From the NCBI GenBank assembly GCA_038207425.1, contig JBBQZU010000033.1:1-28571 (forward strand): a DNA stretch of 28,571 nt. Direction: 5' to 3'. The stretch's first letter is position 1, and each line of letters begins with the position of its first letter. This DNA is from JBBQZU01 sp038207425. Its GTDB lineage: Bacteria > Bacteroidota > Bacteroidia > Flavobacteriales_D > Cryomorphaceae. The notes beneath the pieces were generated by a model. The model was given only the letters and a program-made list of their open reading frames with translations, was not told the DNA's origin and did not search any database. Below, one piece after another: positions 8,541-16,004 of this stretch. Made by a program: the position numbers and the translations under genes.

Positions 8541-9806
8541 ATGAATGCAAATTTGATCTGGGTTTTGGTGGGGTGTATCCTTATTAGCACAGGTGCTTCC
8601 GTGGTAGGCTGCTTTACCTTTTTGCGAAAGCGATCGCTGGCCGGCGATGCGGTTGCCCATGCCCTGCTGCCCGGAGTGGCGCTCTCATTTATGATTTTTG
8701 AAGAAAAAAGCCTTTGGGTGCTATTTCCCGGAGCGCTGCTAGCAGGCTGGTTCAGTTTGCTGAGCATGGAAGCCATAACCCGGTACAGCAAAATAAAAAG
8801 CGATACCGCCATCGCCATCGTACTCAGTGTGTTTTTTGCAGCGGGCGTCGTGCTGCTTACCCGCATTCAGGCTATGGGCATCGGCACACAGAGCGGGCTC
8901 GATGCTTTCCTTTTCGGAAAAGCCGCAGCCATGCTGCCGGTTGATATTTATCTATTTATCATTGTAGATACCTTGCTGCTGCTCGTTATCTGGGCCTGGT
9001 ATCCTTACTTTAAGTTGTACACTTTTGATCGCGCATTTGCCGCATCCAACGGATTGCCAGTGAGGCGCATAGGCTTTATGCTTTCTACCCTTACCGTAGT
9101 AGCCATTGCAATGGGTATTCAGGCGGTAGGCGTTGTGCTTATGGCGGCACTGGTCATTACACCTGCCGCCGCAGCAAGGTTTTATTCGCGCAGCCTTGGT
9201 AGAATGATTGCACTTTCTGCCACCATCGGCGCAGTGGGTGCTGTATTCGGCGTATGGGTTTCATACATGGCTCCCGCCATGCCTACGGGGCCGTGGATAG
9301 TGGTAATGCTTAGTTTTATTGCGGTAGGAAGTTTTGTTTTTGCTCCCCGGCGCGGACTATGGTCGCGCTACATACGGCTTCGCAACTACCAGCTTAAAGT
9401 TACTGACGAAAATATCCTAAAACGCCTGTTTCATTTGCAGGAATGCTTGCCTGGAGCATTTCACAGCACCTTTGAAATTGCTGAGGTACGTAGTTTTGAA
9501 GCGCTGCCCATGCAGCGTTCTTTGGCAAAGCTGCTACAGAATAAAGCTATAGAGAAATCCACCGGAAGCTACAGGCTTACCCCAGAAGGAATGGTAAGCG
9601 CAGCGCGTGTAGTGAGGCTACACAGGCTCTGGGAGCTCTACTTGAACAAAAGAATGAATTTGCCTCTGGACCATGTGCACCATGATGCAGAAACTATTGA
9701 GCATATTATTACCCCTGAGCTAGAAGAAGCTTTGCTCAAAGACCTTAACTACCCGCTTTACGACCCGCACAAGTCAGTAATACCGGGAGTAATGCCACCA
9801 ATATGA
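8541..9806 (+). CDS. Metal ABC permease fused to a C-terminal DtxR-like metal-binding domain
   Basis: Residues 1-270 or so form an ABC-3 family permease with several hydrophobic helices and the motifs GDAVAHALLPGVAL and MAALVITPAAAARF. An extra cytoplasmic region, about residues 286-421, follows. It resembles an iron-dependent repressor: a winged-helix-like part (LAKLLQNKAIEKS..YRLTPEGM), then VRLHRLWELYL, VHHDAETIEHI and YPLYDPH. Aligned to DtxR/MntR, the likely metal ligands are retained: His361 and Glu365, His380, Glu384, Glu387 and His388. Chlamydia trachomatis YtgCR is a known permease-repressor fusion in an operon of the same order. Here the fused domain may sense metal and gate transport, or be released as a regulator; neither is proven. 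The stop overlaps the second permease by 4 bp (ATGA). Confidence 0.88.
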   Translation: MNANLIWVLVGCILISTGASVVGCFTFLRKRSLAGDAVAHALLPGVALSFMIFEEKSLWVLFPGALLAGWFSLLSMEAITRYSKIKSDTAIAIVLSVFFAAGVVLLTRIQAMGIGTQSGLDAFLFGKAAAMLPVDIYLFIIVDTLLLLVIWAWYPYFKLYTFDRAFAASNGLPVRRIGFMLSTLTVVAIAMGIQAVGVVLMAALVITPAAAARFYSRSLGRMIALSATIGAVGAVFGVWVSYMAPAMPTGPWIVVMLSFIAVGSFVFAPRRGLWSRYIRLRNYQLKVTDENILKRLFHLQECLPGAFHSTFEIAEVRSFEALPMQRSLAKLLQNKAIEKSTGSYRLTPEGMVSAARVVRLHRLWELYLNKRMNLPLDHVHHDAETIEHIITPELEEALLKDLNYPLYDPHKSVIPGVMPPI

Positions 9807-10690
9807 ACGATTTCTGGATAATACTTACAGGTGCCTTGGTGGCTATAAACTGTGGCCTGCTCGGTGTATATCTCGTACTGCGCAAAATGACGCTCATAGG
9901 CGATGCCATATCACACGCAGTGCTTCCGGGTATCGTATTGGCATACCTGGTGGCTCAGTCGCGCAGTGGGCCGGTAGTGCTGTTAGGCGCTGCCGTATTT
10001 GGTCTCATCACCACATTTCTTATTGAGCTGTTTCATAAAAAACTGAAGCTGCAGGCCGATGCCAGTATAGGCATCACTTTCACATGGCTATTTGCCGTGG
10101 GGGTTATTATGGTTAGCGCCCTTTCGGGCAATGTAGATCTCGATCAGGATTGTGTACTCTATGGCGAAATAGCCTATGTGCCTTTTGATTTGATTTACAT
10201 TGGCGAGAAGTCGGTAGGCCCGGTGGCACTCTGGATGCAAGGAGGCAATTTGCTGGCCACCGCAGTGCTGATATTCTGGGGTTATCGGGGGTTTTTTATT
10301 TCGAGTTTTGATCCAGGCTATGCCTCCGGCCTCGGTATACGCACAGGGGTATGGCACTACGTATTGATGGGTATGGTATCGCTCACAGTGGTGATGAGTT
10401 TCAATGCCGTTGGCGCCATACTCGTCGTGGCCTTTCTGGCCGTGCCACCGGCAGCGGCGTACCTTCTCACAAAATCGCTCCATACCATGATGGCTGTTAC
10501 AGTAGCCTTTGGGGTAATATCGGCAGCAGGTGGATTTTACCTTGCCCAATGGCTCAACGCCTCCATATCGGGAAGTATGGCAGTGATGGCAGGATTATTA
10601 TTCCTCTCAGTATTCTTATTTTCGTTGCTCAAACGGTATTTCCGGAAAGGAAAAAACAGCCAATACCACCTTGACCCCAAGCCGCTATGA
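9803..10690 (+). CDS. Metal ABC transporter permease, second subunit
   Basis: A 295-residue ABC-3 family integral membrane protein, without the C-terminal extension of the upstream permease. It shows the family's GDAISHAVLPGIVLAYL near the N-terminus and VGAILVVAFLAVPPAAAYLL in the last third, plus about eight hydrophobic segments. It ends in a short basic tail (KRYFRKGKN). It probably forms a heterodimeric channel with the fused permease, as in the two-permease YtgC/YtgD arrangement. Both ends overlap their neighbours by 4 bp (ATGA at 9803 and at 10687), so expression should be tightly coupled to both. Confidence 0.92.
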   Translation: MNDFWIILTGALVAINCGLLGVYLVLRKMTLIGDAISHAVLPGIVLAYLVAQSRSGPVVLLGAAVFGLITTFLIELFHKKLKLQADASIGITFTWLFAVGVIMVSALSGNVDLDQDCVLYGEIAYVPFDLIYIGEKSVGPVALWMQGGNLLATAVLIFWGYRGFFISSFDPGYASGLGIRTGVWHYVLMGMVSLTVVMSFNAVGAILVVAFLAVPPAAAYLLTKSLHTMMAVTVAFGVISAAGGFYLAQWLNASISGSMAVMAGLLFLSVFLFSLLKRYFRKGKNSQYHLDPKPL

Positions 10691-11343
10691 ACAGCCATAT
10701 CGAAGAAAATTACCTGAAAGCTATTTACAAGCTCAGCCTTTCGGCAAAAGGGGCTGTAAGCACCTCGGCACTTGCTGCCGAAATGGAAGTACAGGCGGCA
10801 TCTGTAACCGATATGCTCAAGAAGCTTGCGGCCAAAAAGCTAATCAGTTATGAGAGGTATTACGGCGTGCAACTCAGCAAAACAGGCATGGCCGCGTCCA
10901 TACGCATTGTGCGCAAGCACCGCCTGTGGGAAGTATTTCTTGTAGAAAAGCTCGGCTTCGGCTGGGGCGAGGTGCACGAAATCGCCGAACAGCTCGAGCA
11001 TGTGCAGAGCGAAAAACTTACCGACCGACTCGATGCATTTTTAAACTATCCACAGGTAGACCCCCACGGCGACCCCATACCCGACAAGGAAGGGGTGGTG
11101 CGCCAACAGCCTACCATTGCACTTACCAACTTAAAACCCGGAGAGCGGGGCCGCATAGCCGCTGTGAAACACGATGGACAGGGGCTGCTCGATTACCTCG
11201 ACCGCCACAACCTGGTGCTCGACAGCGATGTGGAAGTACTCGAAATTCTCGAATTCGACGGCAGTATGCAATTGCTTGTTGAAGGCAAAGAGCATTTTGT
11301 ATCAGTGAAAATTGCGGAGAATATTTTGGTGTTGAGGGGGTAG
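10687..11343 (+). CDS. DtxR/MntR-family metal-dependent repressor with FeoA-like C-terminal domain
   Basis: A 218-residue regulator. Residues 1-65 form a winged helix (LAAEMEVQAASVTDMLKKLA). Residues 70-130 form the dimerisation and metal-binding domain, with IVRKHRLWEVFLVEKL, VHEIAEQLEHV and YPQVDPHGDPIP. Residues 145-217 form an SH3/FeoA-like domain. Probable ligands are His78, Glu82, His97, Glu101, Glu104 and His105. At the N-terminus the stretch EENYLKAIY places Asn8 where DtxR has a methionine and MntR an aspartate, and Lys11 where MntR has a glutamate, so metal selectivity is uncertain. It is last in the transport operon and overlaps the permease stop by 4 bp. It most likely represses the operon through the palindrome at 6820-6835 when metal is plentiful (inference). 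It ends in TAG. Confidence 0.92.
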   Translation: MNSHIEENYLKAIYKLSLSAKGAVSTSALAAEMEVQAASVTDMLKKLAAKKLISYERYYGVQLSKTGMAASIRIVRKHRLWEVFLVEKLGFGWGEVHEIAEQLEHVQSEKLTDRLDAFLNYPQVDPHGDPIPDKEGVVRQQPTIALTNLKPGERGRIAAVKHDGQGLLDYLDRHNLVLDSDVEVLEILEFDGSMQLLVEGKEHFVSVKIAENILVLRG

Positions 11344-11418
11344 GGTTTTTAGATTTTTACGCGCCACCGGGACTGAAATTTTTAGGAGGAAGCTATTTTT
11401 AGGCAGAATTTCTTACAT

Positions 11419-11438
11419 TTTACACTTTTTGGTGTAAA
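11419..11438 (+). other. Perfect inverted repeat TTTACAC-N6-GTGTAAA
   Basis: Seven-base arms (11419-11425 and 11432-11438) flank a 6-bp T-rich loop, 75 bp after the regulator gene. No U-tract follows, so it is a poor terminator. It could be an operator or an RNA hairpin. It lies inside the open frame that leads into the truncated cargo gene. Confidence 0.35.
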
Positions 11439-11519
11439 CCTATTTTAGGACGGGTCAAATTCGGCAATCCGGATATCTGCTGGACAAAAACACGGTTCAG
11501 AAAAATCAATCCTGCAACC

Positions 11520-12152
11520 ATGGAGTTTTATGGGCCTGTAGTGGAACATTTCACCAATAATGAGATGTACAATGCGGGCGCGAGCAAATGCGTCCCAACC
11601 AGTGACGGCGGGGCAATTTTTGTGGGTTCAAATGGCGTATTCTATTACGACTATGACGCATGGCTGCAAAAAGTAGACTCAGACGGCAGTGAAGAGTGGT
11701 TTAAAAATGTTAACTACCAAACCTGCAACGACTGCGAAAACATTCTCTACGACATTGAACTTACTGCCGATGGCGGTTACATTGCTGCCGGGTACTTCAT
11801 CAATAATGCCGTAGACCCCCGCTACAGCACTTGGCTTGTAAAAGTAGATGCCTGCGGCGACCTGGAGTGGCAAGGCTGCTTACCCTTAAATGTGCCGGAG
11901 CGCAAGGCCCAATGCTTCGCGGTTTATCCCAACACAAGCGCGGGGCGATTTACCTTAGAAACTTCTACCCAAACCAGAGCAATTTCCTACGCGGTGTACG
12001 ACCTTTCAGGGCGCGTGGTGGCGCAAGAAAATGTTAATGCTGCAGGCAATGCCTATCAAATAGAATTGAATGCTCCTTCAGGATTTTACACCTTGCAGGT
12101 AACTAGCGATGATAGAAAGATGAAAGCATATAAAATACAGGTGGTGAAGTGA
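11520..12152 (+). CDS. T9SS type A sorting-domain protein, probably an N-terminally truncated remnant
   Basis: The frame encodes two copies of a repeat common in secreted Bacteroidota proteins (TSDGGAIFVGS...DAWLQKVDSDGSEEW and TADGGYIAAGY...STWLVKVDACGDLEW). A Por-secretion tail follows from about residue 137 (FAVYPNTSAGRFTLE ... YAVYDLSGRVV ... LNAPSGFYTLQV ... AYKIQVVK), normally recognised by T9SS. The ATG at 11520 gives 210 residues without a signal peptide. The frame stays open upstream to 11403 but holds no standard start codon and is bounded by TAG at 11400. T9SS cargoes need a Sec signal to reach the periplasm, so as it stands the product should not be exported. The simplest view is the 3' end of a longer gene that lost its front; a misplaced start is possible. 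Confidence 0.6.
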   Translation: MEFYGPVVEHFTNNEMYNAGASKCVPTSDGGAIFVGSNGVFYYDYDAWLQKVDSDGSEEWFKNVNYQTCNDCENILYDIELTADGGYIAAGYFINNAVDPRYSTWLVKVDACGDLEWQGCLPLNVPERKAQCFAVYPNTSAGRFTLETSTQTRAISYAVYDLSGRVVAQENVNAAGNAYQIELNAPSGFYTLQVTSDDRKMKAYKIQVVK

Positions 12153-12188
12153 TGTGCTTTAGCCTTCCGCCGAAATTGATCTGATGAG

Positions 12189-12200
12189 CCCGTGCACGGG
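12189..12200. other. 12-bp perfect palindrome CCCGTGCACGGG
   Basis: It lies 36 bp after the truncated T9SS gene and is followed by an AT-rich stretch with a short T-run at 12212-12216. It might act as a weak terminator, with stem CCCG/CGGG and loop TGCA, or as a protein site. The stem is only 4 bp as a hairpin, so the call is weak. Confidence 0.25.
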
Positions 12201-12225
12201 TTGATATAGAATTTTTATATGATGC

Positions 12226-12278
12226 TTATTTTACTTTAAGCCCTGAAAGTATACTAAGGCATTCCGTTATTTTACTTT
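12226..12278. repeat. Downstream flank of the Fic locus: three alternating 12-bp motif copies
   Basis: TTATTTTACTTT occurs exactly at 12226-12237 and 12267-12278. Between them, 12246-12257 reads AAAGTATACTAA, the reverse-complement motif AAAGTAAAATAA with two mismatches. Start-to-start spacing is 20 and 21 bp, with spacers of 8 and 9 bp, matching the array on the other side of the Fic gene. It lies 24 bp beyond the 3' end of that gene. Confidence 0.8.
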
Positions 12279-12302
12279 GGTCGATCTCTAAATAGCTGAG
12301 CT

Positions 12303-13445
12303 CTATATTTCTCGGAAGATGTTAAGGTACTTATCGAATAGATAAATTCTACTGCGCTGCTGTCCAGTAGATTCCTTAAGAATATCCAGGTCTTCCATTA
12401 GATGAACGAGCTCAGAAGCCGACTTGAAGGTAAGTTCACATACACTAGATACTTCCTGTATGTCAATAATTGGGTTTTTAAATAAGCGGTTCAACAGGGT
12501 AAAAGCATTATTGGCTCGGCGTCCGGCATTTATTCTAATGTCATTTTCTCCTTTCTCTTTTAATTTTATTACCTGCGCCAATGTATCGACTCCCCGTGTT
12601 GAAATTTCTATGATTCCGGCCAGAAAGTATCGAAGCCATTGATGCATATCGTGGTGTGTCCGCACCCGTGTTAGATTGTCATAGTATAGCCCCTTGTTCT
12701 TTTCAAAAAAATAAGAAAGATACAACAGTGGTTTTTCAAGAATTCCGTGTGATACAAGGTAAAGCGGTATAAGTAAGCGGCCTACGCGGCCATTCCCGTC
12801 GAGAAAGGGATGGATTGTTTCGAACTGATAATGCGCAATTGCTATACGGATAAGTGCCGGCGTTTTTATGTTCTCATTATGTAAAAAATTCTCCAGATCG
12901 CCCATTAGTTGGTCTATGTATTGATGATGAGGTGGTATAAACACAGCATCATTCAATGTATTACCTCCGATCCAGTTCTGACTTTTGCGAAATTCACCAG
13001 GCAGTTTTGGCGCACCTCTTACACCTGAAAGTAATATGGCATGAGCATTACGGATGAGGCCTGAAGATACCGGGAGGCGCTCCAGTTCTTCTACGGCTAT
13101 ATTTAGTGCTTTTATATAGTTATTTACTTCCTTCCAGTCATGCTTGCGCTCGACTGGAATAGCAGCTTCAGGCATAAATGCCTCATCAATATTTGTTTGA
13201 ATGCCTTCAATCCTGCTCGATACCACAGCTTCCTTGGCAACGTGCATCTGTATAAACAGATCCATATTTGGCACAAGCCTCGAAAATGAATTTAGCTCGC
13301 CCAACTTTACTGCCGCTTTTTCAATCAGCAGGTTTATCTCAGGATTGCTCCAAACCCATTCGTCATTAATCGGTGTGGGCACAAAATGTTGATAACCAGA
13401 TGACCTTTCAAAATGACCTGACCGATAAGTGTCTAATGAAATCAT
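12303..13445 (-). CDS. Fic family AMP-transferase with N-terminal inhibitory motif and C-terminal winged helix
   Basis: A 380-residue protein. The Fic catalytic loop HPFLDGNGRVGR (212-223) fits HPFxxGNGRxxR with the catalytic His212 intact, so it should transfer AMP (or another nucleotide-derived group) to a protein target. The N-terminal part carries SSRIEG (76-81), matching the inhibitory motif [S/T]xxxE[G/N], with Glu80 expected to block productive ATP binding. This makes it an N-terminally self-inhibited Fic protein, so a separate antitoxin would not be needed, and none is seen beside it. Residues 310-375 or so look like a winged helix (FTLLNRLFKNPIIDIQEVSSVC ... LVHLMEDLDIL). The gene stands alone between two arrays of a 12-bp motif; its winged helix is a candidate reader of those sites (inference). 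The cellular target is unknown. Confidence 0.92.
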   Translation of the reverse strand: MISLDTYRSGHFERSSGYQHFVPTPINDEWVWSNPEINLLIEKAAVKLGELNSFSRLVPNMDLFIQMHVAKEAVVSSRIEGIQTNIDEAFMPEAAIPVERKHDWKEVNNYIKALNIAVEELERLPVSSGLIRNAHAILLSGVRGAPKLPGEFRKSQNWIGGNTLNDAVFIPPHHQYIDQLMGDLENFLHNENIKTPALIRIAIAHYQFETIHPFLDGNGRVGRLLIPLYLVSHGILEKPLLYLSYFFEKNKGLYYDNLTRVRTHHDMHQWLRYFLAGIIEISTRGVDTLAQVIKLKEKGENDIRINAGRRANNAFTLLNRLFKNPIIDIQEVSSVCELTFKSASELVHLMEDLDILKESTGQQRSRIYLFDKYLNIFREI

Positions 13446-13450
13446 AGCTA

Positions 13451-13563
13451 AAAGTAAAATAATTTTCCAGTTATTTTACTTTAACGAGTAAAAGTAAAAT
13501 AAGAACATCCATTATTATACTTCAGGCCTGGAAAGTAAAATAAGCTTACCTTTATTTTACTTT
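13451..13563. promoter_or_regulatory. Six-site alternating 12-bp motif array in the Fic promoter region
   Basis: AAAGTAAAATAA lies exactly at 13451-13462, 13491-13502 and 13532-13543. Its reverse complement TTATTTTACTTT lies exactly at 13471-13482 and 13552-13563, and a degenerate copy (TTATTATACTTC) at 13512-13523. Starts are 20, 20, 21, 20 and 20 bp apart and orientation alternates without exception. The spacers (8-9 bp) differ in sequence. The array fills the 125 bp between the response-regulator stop and the Fic start, ending 5 bp before the ATG. Two-turn phasing suggests proteins bound on one DNA face. Each inverted pair could also fold into a 12-bp RNA stem with a loop of 8-9 nt. The site nearest the ATG includes TACTTTTA on the minus strand (13449-13456), 7/8 to TAnnTTTG, so it may overlap the promoter. 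Confidence 0.85.
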
Positions 13564-13570
13564 CAAATAA

Positions 13571-14275
13571 TTAATCTTGCCCGGCACCCACTTTAAAAAA
13601 ATACCCTTCACCATGCAGGCTGTCAATCATAAGCCTTGGGTCTTTGTTGATGCGTTTGCGCAGCTTGGCCGCATATACATCCATGCTGCGCGTATCGAAG
13701 TAATCATCGTTGTTCCATATTTCCATCAGGGCCTTGCGCCGGGGCATCACCTCATTCTTAAATCTGCACCACATGCCAAGCAAAGCCGATTCTGTCGGAT
13801 TTAATTTTTCTTCAGCAGCCGCGTGTATAAGCAGCCGCTTTCGCGGAATAAAGGAGTGCGCGCCAAGGCTGTAAAATTCCTGCTCGGTTTGAGCCGCGTT
13901 TGAAGTACGCTTGAGCACCGCTTCAAGTTTGATTAGCAGCAGCTCGCTGTCGAAAGGTTTGGTGAGGTAATCGTCGGCACCGGCGCGGTATCCGCGTATC
14001 TGATCTTCTTTGTCGGCCCGCGCTGTAAGAAAGATGAGCGGCACATGCGCATCTGCTTTTCTAATCTCTTCGGCCAGGGTAAACCCGTCTTTGTAAGGCA
14101 TCATTACATCAAGCGGGCATAAATCGAATTTCATTTGTCGGAAGAGGCCATAACCCAGGTTTCCGTCTGTAGCCCACTCCACATGATAGCCCGAAAGACC
14201 GAGGTAATTTTTCATGAGCGAACCAAAATTTGGATCGTCTTCTACCAGCAATATGGCGGCTTTTGGAGTGCTCAT
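13571..14275 (-). CDS. OmpR-family response regulator
   Basis: A 234-residue cytoplasmic transcription factor. The receiver domain (about residues 5-125) has the acidic pocket EDD (12-14), phospho-acceptor Asp56 in LDVMMP, Thr84 (FLTAR) and Lys106 (YLTKPF), all intact. Residues 130-230 or so form the winged-helix output domain (NPTESALLGMWCRF ... RSMDVYAAKLRKRI ... DSLHGEGYFF). Its start overlaps the stop of the sensor kinase frame by 4 bp (ATGA), the normal coupling of a two-component operon. OmpR-type proteins bind direct repeats spaced by one helical turn; such repeats (TTAACC) occur upstream of the kinase at 15965-16002. The kinase frame contains two stop codons, so this regulator may now lack its cognate kinase. 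Confidence 0.93.
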   Translation of the reverse strand: MSTPKAAILLVEDDPNFGSLMKNYLGLSGYHVEWATDGNLGYGLFRQMKFDLCPLDVMMPYKDGFTLAEEIRKADAHVPLIFLTARADKEDQIRGYRAGADDYLTKPFDSELLLIKLEAVLKRTSNAAQTEQEFYSLGAHSFIPRKRLLIHAAAEEKLNPTESALLGMWCRFKNEVMPRRKALMEIWNNDDYFDTRSMDVYAAKLRKRINKDPRLMIDSLHGEGYFFKVGAGQD

Positions 14276-15912
14276 TGCACAAGTGGAATTTCAAATCCTA
14301 CGATGCTGCCCCTGCCGGGTGTGCTTTCAATAATCAGCTTACCGCCATGCAGCCTTACTATCTCGCGCACATAGCTAAGTCCAAGTCCAAAACCCTTTAC
14401 ATTATGAATATCGCCTCCCCCGGCGCGGTAAAAAGTCTCAAACGCCTTGCGCTGTTCTTCGACGCTCATACCTATGCCTTTGTCGCTCACTTTAACGCGT
14501 ACCCGGGTGCCGCAGATTTCGGTATTGATTTTTGCAATTGGGTTTTCTCCTGAGTACTTCAAGGCGTTGTCGAGTAAGTTCACAAGCGCACTCACAAGAT
14601 GTGCCTTATCGGCAAATAGGGTAGCATCCGCATCGGGATGCTCGATCATAATCTGCCCTCCGGCAGTTGAAACCTGCATTTTCATACGTTCAGCCGCTTC
14701 GCTGATCACTTTGTTTATTGATACCGTTGCCTGCTGAAGAGATAGTGCACCGCGGTCCATTTTTGCAGCCAGCAGTATTTTCTCCACATGCCCGGTAAGC
14801 CGCTTTTTCTCCTGCACAATCATTCCCGAAAGGCGTATTACTTCGGCTTGATTGCTGCTCACCTGCGGGTGGCGGATGCTGTCGGCAGCAAGGCCTATGG
14901 TGGCCAGTGGAGTTTTAAACTCGTGGGTCATGTTGTTTATAAAATCATTCTTCACTACGCTCAGTCTTTTTTGGCGGAGCATAAAGTAAATGGTCGAACC
15001 AAATGTACCCATCATCAGCGATGAAAAGAGCACCACACCCGCCAATACCCACGTTAGCGATTTTAATATAGCGGTGTCCTTTTCAGAAAAATGGAGCAAG
15101 AGCATTGCTTCTGAACCCCTTTCGGGAAATAACGGAAACCGGTACTCAAAAGCTTCTGTTGATGGGAGCGAAGTACGTGCATACTTTGCGTTTATGCCAT
15201 CGGCAGCCTATTCAGTAAAAGCATATTCAAACGGTGCATCAATCTTACCGGCGCTGAGATTTTGGGCTATCAGCCAGTCTGTATTTCTATTCGCTAGCGT
15301 TCCGACTATGGTCGGTTTTTGGTATACCCGGCGTATCAATACCTGTTTGAGCGCATCGCTGACCACACCTACATTGCGTTCAATTAAACTGTTTTCAATG
15401 GTATCGCCACTATTCACAGTTATTTGCCGGTAGCGCATTTGTAATGTACTGTCGTTAGATTCTTGTGTGGTGAAGATTGAGAACATTGAATCATCGGCAA
15501 ATACTACCCCAGGCGCACCCACCACAACTTCTACTTCATTGCTCTGTGCGTTGATCACCCTTGAGCGATACGATACTGCTTCTCTGGGAAGCCACTCGGC
15601 TTCCGGACGATTTTTTTCTGACTGAACTTTCAGTTTGAGCCGTATACTGTCGCTGATAGCTTTTGAACCTGCAGCTTCGCGCAATTTGCTCTCAAAAAAA
15701 TCCTACTCCCCAAATTCCTCTTCTATCAGCGCTTCGGTAGCGCCAACTTCAAGTTCGGCCACTACCTGACTTGCTGCAACCCTTACCGCTTTGTCGAAAG
15801 CGATGCGCTGCTCATGTACTGTTGTACTTACCCAATACCATTCCAACGCACCAATTTCAAGAATGGAAAGGCTCATAAGTGCGATGATTGCGGTAAAAGT
15901 TCCGGTGCGCAT
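14272..15912 (-). pseudogene. Sensor histidine kinase interrupted by two in-frame TAG codons
   Basis: One uninterrupted reading register of 547 codons runs from ATG 15912 to TGA 14272, broken only by TAG at 15703-15705 (codon 70) and TAG at 15208-15210 (codon 235). No frameshift is needed. The first part holds a transmembrane segment (about codons 7-29). The middle is an extracytoplasmic sensor region. The last part has a second transmembrane segment (about 287-312) and an intact kinase core: H-box NNMTHEFKTPL with His at codon 330, N-box LVNLLDNALKYSG, G1 VSDKGIGM and G2 GFGLGLSYVREIVRLHGG. The rest of the frame looks under selection, so the stops are recent mutations, sequence errors or readthrough sites. 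Four neighbouring genes end normally in TAG, so TAG is not generally reassigned. The kinase start ATG at 15105 would give a stub lacking the sensor region. The partner regulator follows directly. Confidence 0.8.
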
Positions 15913-15964
15913 ATGATGCTTGTTGTTAAAAAATTAGGATGAATGCCCTGTGTATTTGTGAACA

Positions 15965-16002
15965 TTAACCTTTCTTTAACCCGATTTGACGCAGTGTTAA
16001 CC
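15965..16002. promoter_or_regulatory. Helically phased TTAACC direct repeats, candidate OmpR-type binding site
   Basis: TTAACC occurs at 15965-15970, 15976-15981 and 15997-16002. The steps are 11 and 21 bp, one and two helical turns, all in the same orientation. This is the arrangement used by OmpR/PhoB-family regulators. The site lies between the divergent kinase-regulator operon and the secreted-protein gene and ends just upstream of a promoter for the latter, so it could regulate either or both. Confidence 0.5.
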
Positions 16003-16004
16003 AT

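Noticed and set aside
13451..13563. CRISPR-like interspaced repeats
   Set aside because: The repeats are 12 bp, alternate in orientation and have 8-9 bp spacers; no cas genes are nearby. The geometry fits protein binding sites, not a CRISPR array.
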